In this document: positions 52,858 through 62,034 of the stretch, in pieces
Layout: each line of letters starts with the position of its first letter
Numbering within the stretch: position 1 is the first letter of the stretch
From: Janthinobacterium sp. GW458P
GTDB lineage: Bacteria; Pseudomonadota; Gammaproteobacteria; Burkholderiales; Burkholderiaceae_D
Direction of reading: 5' to 3'
DNA length: 64,000 bases
Assembly: GCF_002127585.1 (NCBI RefSeq)
Contig: NZ_NEGZ01000008.1
Span: 70,841-134,840, forward strand
The notes under the pieces: model-generated
What the model saw: only the letters and a program-made list of their open reading frames with translations
Databases searched by the model: none
What the model was told of the DNA's origin: nothing
Program-made: the position numbers and the translations under genes

Positions 52858-53790
52858 ATGGTCGCATTAGTTATTGCTGAACACGACAACGCTACCTTAA
52901 AGGGCAGCACCCACCACACCGTGACCGCGGCTGCCCAGTGCGGCGGCGACGTGCACGTACTGGTCGCAGGTTCGAACGCCTCGGCTGCCGCCGCTGCCGC
53001 CGCGCAAATCGCCGGCGTGACGAAAGTCATCGTGGCCGACGCGCCATACTTTGCCGACGGCCTGGCCGAAAACGTGGCCGAGCAAGTGCTGGCCATCGCC
53101 GGCAACTACAGCCACATCCTGGCACCAGCCACCGCCTACGGCAAGAACATCCTGCCGCGCGTGGCCGCCAAGCTGGACGTAGCGCAAATCTCGGAAATCA
53201 CCAAGGTCGATTCGCCCGACACCTTCGAGCGCCCGATCTACGCCGGCAACGCCATTGCCACCGTGCAATCTGGCGACAAGGTCAAGGTCATCACCGTGCG
53301 TACCACCGGCTTCGACGCCGCTGCCGCCACCGGCGGTTCGGCTGCCACCGAAACCGTCGCCGCTGTCGCCGACAATGGCAAGTCCGCCTTCGTGGGCCGC
53401 GAACTGGCCAAGTCGGACCGTCCTGAACTGACCGCCGCGAAAATCATCGTGTCGGGCGGCCGTGGCATGGGTTCGGCCGAGAACTTCCACATCCTGGAGC
53501 CGCTGGCCGACAAGCTGGGCGCCGCCATGGGCGCCTCGCGCGCCGCCGTCGACGCCGGCTTCGTGCCGAACGACTGGCAAGTGGGCCAGACGGGCAAGAT
53601 CGTCGCGCCTTCGCTGTACATCGCCGTCGGCATCTCGGGCGCGATCCAGCATCTGGCCGGCATGAAAGACTCGAAGACCATCGTCGCCATCAACAAGGAT
53701 CCGGAAGCGCCGATCTTTGCCGTGGCCGACTACGGCATCGTGGGCGATCTGTTCGAGATCGTGCCGCAACTGGTCAAAGAACTGGGCTAA
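52858..53790 (+). CDS. etfA: Electron transfer flavoprotein alpha subunit
   Basis: 310-aa EtfA. The C-terminal FAD-binding domain shows the family signature in [48 protein letters not shown] and [20 protein letters not shown]. The N-terminal domain pairs with EtfB. ATG 52858 follows ACAGGACATATC. It is cotranscribed with etfB and ends before a hairpin terminator at 53821, ahead of the acyl-CoA dehydrogenase gene that probably feeds it. Confidence 0.97.
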   Translation: MVALVIAEHDNATLKGSTHHTVTAAAQCGGDVHVLVAGSNASAAAAAAAQIAGVTKVIVADAPYFADGLAENVAEQVLAIAGNYSHILAPATAYGKNILPRVAAKLDVAQISEITKVDSPDTFERPIYAGNAIATVQSGDKVKVITVRTTGFDAAAATGGSAATETVAAVADNGKSAFVGRELAKSDRPELTAAKIIVSGGRGMGSAENFHILEPLADKLGAAMGASRAAVDAGFVPNDWQVGQTGKIVAPSLYIAVGISGAIQHLAGMKDSKTIVAINKDPEAPIFAVADYGIVGDLFEIVPQLVKELG

Positions 53791-53820
53791 GTCTTACCCA
53801 TTCAGGTTTTGTATATCACG

Positions 53821-53867
53821 AAGCCACGCCGGCCCGCCCCACACGGCGAGCCGCGCGTGGCTTTTTT
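53821..53867 (+). terminator. Terminator between etfA and the acyl-CoA dehydrogenase gene
   Basis: 9-bp stem AAGCCACGC / GCGTGGCTT with a GC-rich loop, then T6. It ends only a few bases before the ribosome site of the next gene, so it either separates the units or attenuates read-through. Confidence 0.75.
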
Positions 53868-53880
53868 CTTGGAGAAATAG

Positions 53881-55671
53881 ATGAGCTATCAAGCCCCGCT
53901 GAAAGACATGTTGTTCGTGATGAACGAACTGGCCGGCCTGGCCGAAATCCATACTTTGCCTGGCTGCGAAGACGCCACGCCCGACACGGCCGAAGCCGTG
54001 CTGGAAGAGAACGCCAAGTTCTGCGGCGGCGTGGTGGCCCCCCTGAACGGCCCCAGCGACAAGGAACCGAGCTTCTGGCACGATGGCCAGGTCACGACGT
54101 CAAAGGGCTTCAAGGAAGCGTTCAAGGCCTACGGCGAAGCGGGCTGGCAGGGCGTGCAGCATCCGACGGAATTTGGCGGCCAGGGCTTGCCCAAGCTCTT
54201 GGCCACGCCCTGCATCGAAATGCTCAATTCGGCCAGCATCTCGTTCGCCCTGGTCGCCCTGCTGTCGGACGGCGCCATCGAAGCGCTGCTGACGGCCGGC
54301 AGCGACGAACAGAAGGCCACCTACCTGGAAAACCTGGTATCGGGCAAGTGGACGGGCACCATGAACCTGACGGAGCCGCAGGCCGGCTCCGACCTGGCCG
54401 CCGTGCGCACGCGCGCCGTGCCGCAGGACGATGGCACCTATAAAGTCTTTGGCACGAAGATTTTCATCACGTATGGCGAGCACGACATGGCGGAAAACAT
54501 CGTCCACCTGGTGCTGGCCCGCACGCCGGACGCACCGGCCGGCGTGAAAGGCATTTCGCTGTTCATCGTGCCGAAGTTCCTCGTCAACGCGGACGGCAGC
54601 CTCGGCGCGCGCAACGACGCCCATTGCGTTTCCATCGAACATAAACTGGGCATCAAGGCCAGCCCCACGGCCGTGCTGCAGTTCGGCGACCACGGCGGCG
54701 CCATCGGCACCCTGGTGGGCGAGGAAAACCGCGGCCTCGAATACATGTTCATCATGATGAACGCGGCCCGCTTCGGCGTGGGCCTGCAGGGCATCGGCCT
54801 GGCCGAGCGCGCCTACCAGCAGGCCGTGGCGTTCGCCAAGGACCGCGTGCAGTCGCGCGACCTGGCCGGTTCCGCCGGTCCGGTCTCCATCATCCACCAC
54901 CCGGACGTGCGTCGCATGCTCATGTCGATGCGCTCGCAGACCGAGGCGGCGCGCGCGCTGGCCTACGTGGGCGCGGCCATCAGCGACGTGGCGCACCACC
55001 ATCAGGACGCGGACGTGCGCGCGGAAAGCCTGGCCACCTATGAATACCTGGTGCCCGTGATCAAGGGTTGGGCCACGGAAATGTCGCAGGACGTCACGCG
55101 TGACGGCGTGCAGGTGCATGGCGGCATGGGTTTCATTGAGGAAACAGGCGCAGCCCAGCATTACCGCGACGCCAAGATTCTGACCATCTACGAAGGCACG
55201 ACGGCCATCCAGGCGAACGACCTCGTGGGGCGCAAGACGGTGCGCGACGGCGGCGCCGTGGCGAAAGCCATCATCGCCCAGGTGCGCGCCACGGAAGCCC
55301 AGCTGGGCGAGCTGACCGGCGCCGACTTCCAGGCCATGCAGCGCCACCTGGCCGAAGGCAGCGCCGCGCTGGAAGCCGTGGTCGAGTATGTGGTGGCGAA
55401 CATGAAGTCGGACATCAAGGCCGTCTTCGCGGGCAGCGTGCCCTATTTGAAACTGGCCGGCATCGTGCTGGGCGGCTGGCAGATGGCCCGCGCGGCCGTG
55501 GCGGCGCAGCAAAAGCTGGGCGAGGGCAGCGGCGACGCGGCGTTCTACAAGGCGAAGATCGCCACGGCGCGCTTCTTTGCCGACCACATCCTGTCGCAGG
55601 CACCGGGCTTGCGCGCCACCATCATCGACGGCAGCGCCGGCGTGATGGCGCTGTCGGAAGAGCAGTTTTAA
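53881..55671 (+). CDS. Acyl-CoA dehydrogenase (DmdC/FadE-like long form)
   Basis: 596 aa, the long acyl-CoA dehydrogenase form with an N-terminal extension and C-terminal extra domain. Blocks in order: N-terminal helices, TGTMNLTEPQAGSDLAAVRTRA (FAD/substrate loop, about 159-180), FITYGEHD, RVQSRDLAGS, and the catalytic base region ILTIYEGTTAIQANDLVGRK (Glu in YEGT, about 438). Such enzymes oxidise acyl-CoA esters with FAD and hand electrons to EtfAB. The chain-length preference is unknown; DmdC-type methylmercaptopropionyl-CoA activity is possible but unproven. ATG 53881 has GGAG directly upstream. Confidence 0.92.
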   Translation: MSYQAPLKDMLFVMNELAGLAEIHTLPGCEDATPDTAEAVLEENAKFCGGVVAPLNGPSDKEPSFWHDGQVTTSKGFKEAFKAYGEAGWQGVQHPTEFGGQGLPKLLATPCIEMLNSASISFALVALLSDGAIEALLTAGSDEQKATYLENLVSGKWTGTMNLTEPQAGSDLAAVRTRAVPQDDGTYKVFGTKIFITYGEHDMAENIVHLVLARTPDAPAGVKGISLFIVPKFLVNADGSLGARNDAHCVSIEHKLGIKASPTAVLQFGDHGGAIGTLVGEENRGLEYMFIMMNAARFGVGLQGIGLAERAYQQAVAFAKDRVQSRDLAGSAGPVSIIHHPDVRRMLMSMRSQTEAARALAYVGAAISDVAHHHQDADVRAESLATYEYLVPVIKGWATEMSQDVTRDGVQVHGGMGFIEETGAAQHYRDAKILTIYEGTTAIQANDLVGRKTVRDGGAVAKAIIAQVRATEAQLGELTGADFQAMQRHLAEGSAALEAVVEYVVANMKSDIKAVFAGSVPYLKLAGIVLGGWQMARAAVAAQQKLGEGSGDAAFYKAKIATARFFADHILSQAPGLRATIIDGSAGVMALSEEQF

Positions 55672-55705
55672 GTTGAAACTTGGCCGGCGCTCGCCGGCTG
55701 AATGC

Positions 55706-55741
55706 AAAAAAAGCGCTGGAGATCACTCTCCAGCGCTTTTT
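55706..55741 (+). terminator. Terminator of the acyl-CoA dehydrogenase gene
   Basis: 12-bp stem AAGCGCTGGAGA / TCTCCAGCGCTT with a TCAC loop, A7 before it and T5 after it, 34 bp beyond the stop. Confidence 0.93.
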
Positions 55742-55859
55742 CTATATTAAGAACGCCTGAGAAAGCGCTCAGGGCAAGGCGCCTTGTCGCCGTCCGCCGT
55801 TAGTACGGCAATGTCGGCCAGACTCGGGCAACGCCGCCATGGACGCTTTCCCTGCGTTC

Positions 55860-56486
55860 TTAGCGGCGGGCGATGCCGTTGCCGGAATTGCGCACCAAGT
55901 CGCCAGCAGCCAGCCCTGGGTCCTGGTCAAACGCGAAGTCGGCCTTGGCGCCCGTTTCGTACTGTACGGTGACGGTCCAGGTCTTGGCGTTCTTCATGTG
56001 GCCTTCGACTTGCTTGCCGGCATACGCGCCGCCGGCGGCGCCGGCCAGGGTGGCCAGGTCCTTGCCGCGTCCGCCGCCGACCTGGCGGCCCAGCAGGGCG
56101 CCGGCCACGCCGCCGCCTATCATGCCCAGGGCGCCGCCTTCACCGGCCTTTTCAGCGACGTTGACTGCCAGCACCTTGCCGCACTCGGCGCAGATCTGGT
56201 GCTGCGGCTGTTTGGAAGGCTGGCCGGCGTAGGAATTGCCCGCTTTTTGCGCGGCCTTGGCATTGATGATGGCCTGGTCGTATTCGCCCTTGGCGTCGCG
56301 CAGGCATTGCATGCGGGCTTTCGAGCTGCTTTCTTCTGCGCACAATTTCTTGTCGTCCGCATAGCGCGTGTTCGCTTGTTTCGTGTCGTAGGCATATTGC
56401 GCCTTCGGCGACAGGTTCTGTGCGAAGGCGGAGGTGCTGAACAGGGCCGTGACGGCCATTGCGAGGATGAGTGGGCGACGAATCAT
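55860..56486 (-). CDS. Glycine-zipper 2TM envelope protein
   Basis: 208 aa with a signal peptide (about 1-22, ending AFA before QNLSP). A charged helical part with CxEE and two CxxC-like cysteines (HQICAECGKVLAV) is followed by a glycine-zipper 2TM segment (about 120-165, GGALGMIGGGVAGALLGRQVGGGRGKD...GAAGGAYAGKQ) and a SlyB-like C-terminus (WTVTVQYETGAKADFAFDQDPG...GDLVRNSGNGI). Probably an outer-membrane-associated protein; role unknown. ATG 56486 has AGGAG upstream. No lipobox. Confidence 0.85.
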   Translation of the reverse strand: MIRRPLILAMAVTALFSTSAFAQNLSPKAQYAYDTKQANTRYADDKKLCAEESSSKARMQCLRDAKGEYDQAIINAKAAQKAGNSYAGQPSKQPQHQICAECGKVLAVNVAEKAGEGGALGMIGGGVAGALLGRQVGGGRGKDLATLAGAAGGAYAGKQVEGHMKNAKTWTVTVQYETGAKADFAFDQDPGLAAGDLVRNSGNGIARR

Positions 56487-56622
56487 GATCTTCTCCTGGG
56501 GTGTGTTGAATGTGCCGGTAATGTCGGCATTGTGAATGCAGTATAGAGGAAAATCATGATTGCTTACTAACACTTACATGTGCGTGTGCCGCGCGCCATG
56601 TGATGTCATTTCCGCATGGAAA

Positions 56623-57057
56623 TTAACCGTAGGCGCCGCCCGTGTACAGCAAGTCGAACAGGCGCGCCATGGTGGCGATCAGCACGCCCGCGCCTAGCAT
56701 CAAGGTAGCGACCAGCACCACGGCCAGGGGCCAGCCCGTGTCCGACAGGCGCCCGGAGGCGGCGTTGTAGCGGGCATCCCACTTGTCGTCCGGCATCAGG
56801 CCCAGCACCAGGGCTTCGAGGAAGCCGGCCAGCGCGGACAGGATCAGCGGCAGGATCTGGTAAAACCAGTCGGCGTCGGGAAAGGCCTGGCGCAGGGCCA
56901 GGCTGGCGGGCAGGGCGGCCACGTGCAGCCAGCCCCAGCGGTCGCTGGCGCCGTGCAGGTAGAAGCGGTGCGCGCCCAGGGCGCCCAGCAGGAAGGCCAG
57001 CAGGGAAGTGCATGCCTTGTTCTTGTGCGAGTGTTGCAAAACAGTCGTGGTGTTCAT
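56623..57057 (-). CDS. TM2 domain protein
   Basis: 144 aa, an inner-membrane protein with about four helices. The N-terminal TM2 signature KNKACTSLLAFLLGALGAHRFYLHG (about 12-36) is followed by three further hydrophobic segments. TM2/NINE proteins have no settled bacterial function. The start is ATG 57057; no strong ribosome site is evident. Single gene located between the glycine-zipper gene and, divergently, the rpsP operon. The 287-bp gap to rpsP holds only that operon's promoter. Confidence 0.85.
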   Translation of the reverse strand: MNTTTVLQHSHKNKACTSLLAFLLGALGAHRFYLHGASDRWGWLHVAALPASLALRQAFPDADWFYQILPLILSALAGFLEALVLGLMPDDKWDARYNAASGRLSDTGWPLAVVLVATLMLGAGVLIATMARLFDLLYTGGAYG

Positions 57058-57274
57058 GGGACTCCAGAGTTGCTCATCGGTAAAGATAGTCAGTATTGCT
57101 CATTGTCGCCCGCAGCGATAGCATTTTCATCGGGCATTGTGCGATGATGTCGCGTGATCCGGTGGCAAAGCCGCCGCATTGCCGGCACGATAGGCGCACG
57201 CGCCTATTGCGTCTTCGGCGATGTCTGGTCATAATGTTCGATTAGCCCAAATTACACGCCCGTCATCATAACGC

Positions 57275-57304
57275 TTGCTGCCTGGCGGTAAAGCGCGCTA
57301 TAAT
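57275..57304 (+). promoter_or_regulatory. Promoter of the rpsP-rimM-trmD-rplS operon
   Basis: -35 TTGCTG (57275-57280), 18-bp spacer, perfect -10 TATAAT (57299-57304), 41 bp before the rpsP ATG. Confidence 0.75.
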
Positions 57305-57344
57305 TTGCGGCTTTTTCCGCCTCAGCACACTTTTTGGAAATATT

Positions 57345-57596
57345 ATGGTCGTTATTCGTTTAGCTCGTGGAGGCGCCAAGAAGCGCCCGTTCTTCAACAT
57401 CGTCGCTACTGATTCGCGCAATCGCCGCGATGGTCGCTTCATTGAGCGTATCGGTTTTTACAACCCGATGGCGCAAGGTGGCGAAGTTCCACTGCGTATC
57501 ACCGCAGACCGTCTGGCCTACTGGCAAGGCGTTGGCGCACAATTGTCGCCAACCGTTGCTCGTCTGGTTGCCAGCAACGGCAAAGCAGCAGCTTAA
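57345..57596 (+). CDS. rpsP: 30S ribosomal protein S16
   Basis: 83 aa, standard S16 length, starting [20 protein letters not shown], with the conserved [14 protein letters not shown] block. First gene of the classic rpsP-rimM-trmD-rplS operon. ATG 57345 has GGAAATATT before it. Nothing unusual. Confidence 0.98.
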   Translation: MVVIRLARGGAKKRPFFNIVATDSRNRRDGRFIERIGFYNPMAQGGEVPLRITADRLAYWQGVGAQLSPTVARLVASNGKAAA

Positions 57597-57609
57597 TTAG
57601 ATCACTGGT

Positions 57610-58167
57610 TTGACGGTCAAGACTGCATCCGGGGTGAAAGTCCCCGATGACCTGGTACAGGTAGGCTATGTCTCCGGTGCCTATGGCATTGCTGGCGGGG
57701 TCAGGATCACTCCTTTCTCCGACGACGCGGATGCATTATTAAGCGTCAAGACCTGGTGGTTTGATAAACCGACCTTGCATGATGTTCAAGTCAGGCAAGC
57801 GAAGTTACACGGCGGCGACGTCGTGGCCCAGCTGGTGGGTGTGGTCGGGCGGGATGCCGCGGAAGCGCTGAAAGGCGTGTCTGTGCAAATTCCGCGTAGC
57901 CATTTCCCGACGCTGTCGGCCGATGAATTTTATTGGTCCGATCTGATCGGACTGACAGTTGAGAATTTGCAAGGCGAGTGCCTCGGCGAAGTGACTGACA
58001 TGATGAGCAATGGTCCGCAGTCGATCTTGCGCATCAGGCCCGTCGCCCATCCCGATGACGCCGTCGACAAGGCGCCTGAGCGCCTGATCCCGTTTGTCGG
58101 CCAGTTTGTCATTAATGTTGACAAGGCTGCCAACAAGATCACGGTCGACTGGGGCCTCGATTATTAA
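57610..58167 (+). CDS. rimM: Ribosome maturation factor RimM
   Basis: 185 aa. The N-terminal RimM beta-barrel shows [23 protein letters not shown] (GxhhxxxGhxGxhxh), and the C-terminal PRC-barrel shows [25 protein letters not shown] and [21 protein letters not shown]. It binds S19 and helps 16S 3'-domain assembly. The start appears to be TTG 57610, 13 bp after rpsP, without a clear ribosome site; GTG 57634 is an alternative. Translational coupling with rpsP may compensate. Confidence 0.95.
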   Translation: MTVKTASGVKVPDDLVQVGYVSGAYGIAGGVRITPFSDDADALLSVKTWWFDKPTLHDVQVRQAKLHGGDVVAQLVGVVGRDAAEALKGVSVQIPRSHFPTLSADEFYWSDLIGLTVENLQGECLGEVTDMMSNGPQSILRIRPVAHPDDAVDKAPERLIPFVGQFVINVDKAANKITVDWGLDY

Positions 58168-58217
58168 ACCGCCTGCGCATAACTTTGCGCCGGGCAATAT
58201 TTTCAGGATGGCGAGCG

Positions 58218-58964
58218 ATGCAATTTGATGTCGTGACCCTGTTCCCGGAAATGTTTGCCGCGCTGACGCAGTCGGGTGTGACCCGGCGTGCCTTCGAGCA
58301 GGGCAAATGTGGCTTGTCCTTGTGGAATCCCCGCGATTTCACGAGCGACAATCACCGCACCGTGGATGACCGCCCGTATGGCGGCGGCCCCGGCATGGTG
58401 ATGATGGCCCGTCCGCTCGAAGCGACAATTAATGCCGCCAAGCAACGCCAGACGGAACTGGGACTGGCCGCGCCGCGCGTGGTGTTCATGTCGCCGCAAG
58501 GCCGTCCGCTCACGCATGAGCGCGTCACGCAGCTGAAAGCCGAGCCTGGCCTCGTCATCCTGTGCGGCCGCTATGAAGCCGTGGACCAGCGTTTGCTGGA
58601 GCGCTGCGTCGACGAAGAGATCAGCATGGGCGACTTCGTCCTGTCGGGCGGCGAGTTGCCCGCCATGGCGCTGATGGATGCGGTGATCCGCTTGCTGCCC
58701 GGTGTCCTGAACACGGAAGCATCGGCCATCGAGGACAGCTTCGTCAATGGCTTGCTCGATGCGCCGCACTATACGCGGCCGGAAACGTATGAAGGCATGG
58801 CCGTGCCGCCCGTCTTGATGGGTGGCAATCATGCCGAGATCGTCAAGTGGCGCCGCCAGCGCATGCTGGAAGCGACCGCGAGCAAGCGGCCTGACCTGCT
58901 GGTCAGTGCGCGCGCCGCCGGCTTGCTCAGCAAGACCGACGAAAAATTCCTGGCCAGCCTGTAA
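58218..58964 (+). CDS. trmD: tRNA (guanine-N1)-methyltransferase
   Basis: 248-aa SPOUT-fold enzyme that makes m1G37 in tRNAs. It begins [20 protein letters not shown] and carries [29 protein letters not shown] and [16 protein letters not shown], the trefoil-knot SAM site. ATG 58218 follows AGGATGGCGAGCG; an earlier in-frame ATG at 58185 is inconsistent with the family start. Third gene of the operon. Confidence 0.98.
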   Translation: MQFDVVTLFPEMFAALTQSGVTRRAFEQGKCGLSLWNPRDFTSDNHRTVDDRPYGGGPGMVMMARPLEATINAAKQRQTELGLAAPRVVFMSPQGRPLTHERVTQLKAEPGLVILCGRYEAVDQRLLERCVDEEISMGDFVLSGGELPAMALMDAVIRLLPGVLNTEASAIEDSFVNGLLDAPHYTRPETYEGMAVPPVLMGGNHAEIVKWRRQRMLEATASKRPDLLVSARAAGLLSKTDEKFLASL

Positions 58965-59097
58965 GCCGTTTTCGGACGGCCGGCAGGGTGGCTTTGCAGT
59001 GCCGGGCATGTTGCCCAAATTGGTAATACCCATCCTCTACCGGGCGGATACTCGCTATCCACAGTGCGCCGGCATGATGGTTTTCGGAGTGTTAAAA

Positions 59098-59481
59098 ATG
59101 GACTTGATTCAACAATTAGAGCAAGAAGAGATCGCCCGTCTGGGTAAATCGATTCCTGACTTCGCACCAGGCGATACCGTTATCGTCAGCGTCAACGTAG
59201 TCGAAGGCACGCGCAAGCGCGCCCAGGCTTACGAAGGCGTCGTTATCTCCCGTCGTAACCGTGGCCTGAACTCGAACTTCATCGTTCGCAAGATCTCGTC
59301 CGGCGAAGGCGTCGAGCGTACGTTCCAGCTGTACTCGCCGCTGATCGCTTCGATCGAAGTGAAACGCCGTGGTGATGTTCGCCGCGCCAAGCTGTACTAT
59401 CTGCGTGAGCGTTCGGGTAAATCGGCGCGTATCAAAGAAAAATTGCCAAATCGCCGCGTTGTGGCGAAAGCAAGCGCGTAA
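59098..59481 (+). CDS. rplS: 50S ribosomal protein L19
   Basis: 127 aa starting [20 protein letters not shown], with [27 protein letters not shown] and [25 protein letters not shown], the L19 core. Slightly longer than E. coli L19 because of a basic C-terminal tail ([17 protein letters not shown]). ATG 59098 follows CGGAGTGTTAAAA. Last gene of the operon; a strong terminator follows. Confidence 0.98.
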   Translation: MDLIQQLEQEEIARLGKSIPDFAPGDTVIVSVNVVEGTRKRAQAYEGVVISRRNRGLNSNFIVRKISSGEGVERTFQLYSPLIASIEVKRRGDVRRAKLYYLRERSGKSARIKEKLPNRRVVAKASA

Positions 59482-59498
59482 TATCAGCGCCTGCGTTG

Positions 59499-59533
59499 GA
59501 AAAAAAGGGCGCCTCAGGGTGCCCTTTTTTTTA
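59499..59533 (+). terminator. Terminator of the rplS operon
   Basis: Stem AAAAAAGGGC / GCCCTTTTTT with a 10-nt loop and a T8 tail, 18 bp after the rplS stop. Confidence 0.92.
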
Positions 59534-59539
59534 TGGTGA

Positions 59540-59655
59540 CACCTGGCCCAAGCTGCTGCGCGTCGGCATAGGTAGCCTGCGATGCTCGCCGTACTAGCGT
59601 ACGGTTGCGCGTCTCGGCCGCCTCTTCCTTCCCCTCGCGCCGCTTTTGCCAGGTG
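59540..59655. other. Structured intergenic element with nested inverted repeats
   Basis: 116 bp bounded by the inverted repeat CACCTGGC (59540-59547) and GCCAGGTG (59648-59655), with a central hairpin CCGTAC-TAGC-GTACGG (59589-59604). It lies between the rplS terminator and the Nudix gene and has no plausible coding frame. It may be a small repeat element or a structured 5' leader. Confidence 0.45.
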
Positions 59656-59678
59656 ATGTTAATCATGAGGGAGGGGCA

Positions 59679-60338
59679 ATGGCCACCATCGCATTTGATC
59701 CCAAGCAACTCGCCATCGATTCGATCGCCGGCGAGGCGGCGCTGGACGCCGCGCGCATGACGCCGGACTGGCTGCGCCAGCGCCTGGCCGAACCGCCGGA
59801 CTGGCAGCCCGAGATTACCCAGGATTTCCTCTCCGCCCGCGCCGTGCCCGTGCGCGCCGCCGTGCTCATTCCCCTCGTGCGGCGGCCGGACGGCCTGACC
59901 ATCCTGTTGACCATGCGCACGGACCACCTGAGCAGCCATGCGGGCCAGGTCAGCTTTCCCGGCGGGCGCAGCGAACCGTTCGACGGCTCGCCCGTGGCCA
60001 CGGCCCTGCGCGAGACGGAGGAAGAGGTGGGTCTGGCGCGCCGGCACGTCGAAGTGCTCGGCTGCCTGCCCGACTACCTGACGGGCACCGGCTACCAGGT
60101 CACGCCCGTGGTGGGCCTGGTGACGCCGCCGTTCGAACTGCGCGCCGATCCGTCCGAAGTGGCGGAAATCTTCGAAGTGCCGCTGGCCTTCCTGATGGAT
60201 GGCCTCAACCATCAGCGCCTGTCGGTGGAATTGCCGGGCGGACGGCGCTCGTTCTACGCCATGCCGTACGAGCGCTTCTATATCTGGGGCGCCACGGCCG
60301 GCATGCTGCGCAATCTGTTTCACCTCTTGCGCGCGTAA
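59679..60338 (+). CDS. Nudix hydrolase, probable CoA pyrophosphatase
   Basis: 219 aa. The CoA-diphosphatase signature LLTMRTDHLSSHAGQVSFPGGR (UPF0035 type) directly precedes the Nudix box GGRSEPFDGSPVATALRETEEEVGL, with the catalytic REteEE in place and Asp at the first acidic position, as in other NudL/CoAse proteins. Expected to cleave CoA or acyl-CoA to 3',5'-ADP and phosphopantetheine products. ATG 59679 has GGGAGGGGCA upstream. Single gene after the rplS operon. Confidence 0.92.
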   Translation: MATIAFDPKQLAIDSIAGEAALDAARMTPDWLRQRLAEPPDWQPEITQDFLSARAVPVRAAVLIPLVRRPDGLTILLTMRTDHLSSHAGQVSFPGGRSEPFDGSPVATALRETEEEVGLARRHVEVLGCLPDYLTGTGYQVTPVVGLVTPPFELRADPSEVAEIFEVPLAFLMDGLNHQRLSVELPGGRRSFYAMPYERFYIWGATAGMLRNLFHLLRA

Positions 60339-60435
60339 AATGGCGCCGCGCACGTAATAAGTTTGATTCCAGCACGGCACTGCGCTATCGTAGCGGGCAT
60401 TGCGGTATTGCTGAAAAAGACAAAAAGGACGTTTG

Positions 60436-61395
60436 ATGACATTTCTCTCCATACTTTGCGCATTGCTGATCGAGCAGCTCAAACCTTTGCGCGCGGATAA
60501 TCCCATCTACGCCGAAATCAAGAGCCTGGCAATGCGCATGGAGACCTGGTTCAATGCCGGCCACGCCAACCATGGCCGCATGGGCTGGTTCCTCATGATC
60601 GGCGCGCTGATGGTGCCGACGGCGGGCGTGTACTGGCTCTTGCAGCATTATCAGCTGTCCCTGCTGGCCTTTGCCTGGAACGTCCTCATCGTCTACCTGA
60701 CCCTGGGCTTTCGCCATTACAGCCATTATTTCACGTCGATCCAGCTGGCCCTGAGCGCCGGCGACGAAGCGACCGCGCGCACCTTGCTGGCCGACTGGAC
60801 CAAGCTCGACACGGTGGGCATGGAAGCGGGCGAAATCGCCCGCATCGCCGTGGAAAAAGCCCTCGTCACCACGCACCGCAATGTCTTTGGCGTATTTTTC
60901 TGGTTTTTGATGCCGCTGGGCCCTGCCTGCGCCGTCATGTACCGCGTGGCCGAATACCTGGCGCGCGCCTGGAACGAGCCCGAGCACATGCGCAATGAAG
61001 CGTTCGGCCAGTTTGCCGCGCGCGCCTTTTACTGGATCGACTGGATCCCCGTGCGCCTGACGGCCGTGGCCTTTGCCGTGGTCGGCAATTTCGAGGATGC
61101 CATCTATGCCTGGCGCAATTTCGCCCAGCGCTGGCAGGACGAGGCCATCGGCATCATCCTGACGGCCGGCGGCGGCGCCATGGGCGTGCGCCTGGGCACG
61201 CCGGCGGAGACGGCGGCCCGCGTGGTCGTCACGCCGGACATGGCCGTCGATGACAGCGACAGCGAAAGCGATATCCTGCCCGGCGAAGAGCCTGGCGCGC
61301 GCGCCTTGCAGAGCACGGTGGGCCTCGTGTGGCGTGCCTTGCTGCTGTGGATGCTGCTGCTGCTGTTGATGTCGGGCGCCGTCTGGCTGGGCTGA
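60436..61395 (+). CDS. CobD/CbiB family membrane protein
   Basis: 319 aa with about five membrane helices and the CobD/CbiB-like layout: N-terminal MTFLSILCALLIEQLKPL, a large loop with RTLLADWTKLDTVGMEAGEI and AVEKALVTTHRNVFGVFFWFLMPLGPACAVMYRVAEYLA, and a C-terminal helix. True CobD condenses adenosylcobyric acid with aminopropanol; here no cobalamin gene is nearby, and the Asp/Glu-rich segment (VDDSDSESDILPGEE) near residue 275 is unusual. The family also includes AmpE-like proteins, so function is open. ATG 60436 has AAGGA eight bases before it. Confidence 0.85.
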   Translation: MTFLSILCALLIEQLKPLRADNPIYAEIKSLAMRMETWFNAGHANHGRMGWFLMIGALMVPTAGVYWLLQHYQLSLLAFAWNVLIVYLTLGFRHYSHYFTSIQLALSAGDEATARTLLADWTKLDTVGMEAGEIARIAVEKALVTTHRNVFGVFFWFLMPLGPACAVMYRVAEYLARAWNEPEHMRNEAFGQFAARAFYWIDWIPVRLTAVAFAVVGNFEDAIYAWRNFAQRWQDEAIGIILTAGGGAMGVRLGTPAETAARVVVTPDMAVDDSDSESDILPGEEPGARALQSTVGLVWRALLLWMLLLLLMSGAVWLG

Positions 61396-61442
61396 CGCCT
61401 GCCGCCTGTCCCCGCGCCCTGCGCGTGGAACAAGGTTAAAAT

Positions 61443-61473
61443 AGGGGCTGGTGTGCGATGCGCGCCAGCCCCT
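61443..61473 (+). other. Hairpin after the CobD-like gene
   Basis: 9-bp stem AGGGGCTGG / CCAGCCCCT with a 13-nt loop and only GTTT after it: a weak terminator. A perfect -10 TATAAT at 61522-61527 follows and probably starts the DUF3579 transcript. Confidence 0.5.
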
Positions 61474-61620
61474 GTTTGCATGGCGGGGCAGATCGAGGTA
61501 GAACCCAAGTCTTCTATAAGATATAATACTGGCTTACCGCAGTACACGCAGTTACGCAGTTGAACTACCAGCCCGGCTACCCGCCGGGGCCATTCACGCA
61601 ATCCAGTCCCGACAAGCCAC

Positions 61621-61950
61621 ATGGCCGAGTTATCTCAAAACGAACTCTCAGACGAGTTCTTCATCCTGGGTCTCACCAGCAATGGCAAGCAATTTCGACC
61701 CAGCGATTGGGCCGAGCGCCTTTGCGGTGTGATGTCCTGTTTCAATCCCGAAGGCGGCGGGCGCAATGCGCACCTCCAGTATTCGCCCTACGTGCGCCCG
61801 ACCGTCGTCAATGGCGTCAAATCCGTGGTCGTCAACACCAAGCTGCGCGAGATCGAGCCGATGGCGTTTCACTTCGTGCGCGAGTTCGCCAAGGATAACG
61901 ACTTGCAGATCGTCGAAGCCTGCTTCCTGCCACCGCCGGAAGAAAAGTAA
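61621..61950 (+). CDS. DUF3579 protein
   Basis: 109 aa starting MAELSQNELSDEFFILGLTS. It matches DUF3579, with GKQFRPSDWAERLCGVMSCF and VRPTVVNGVKSVVVNTKL, DLQIVEACF. Two cysteines, no signal peptide. Function unknown; small soluble protein conserved in betaproteobacteria. No clear ribosome site precedes ATG 61621. A -10 TATAAT lies 94 bp upstream. Confidence 0.85.
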   Translation: MAELSQNELSDEFFILGLTSNGKQFRPSDWAERLCGVMSCFNPEGGGRNAHLQYSPYVRPTVVNGVKSVVVNTKLREIEPMAFHFVREFAKDNDLQIVEACFLPPPEEK

Positions 61951-62034
61951 AGCCTGCTTCAATTGATCTGGCGCAAAGCCCGTGCCTGCGGGCAGGCGTA
62001 GCGTTGACACTTCTGCACGTGAGGGAGTGGCGAC

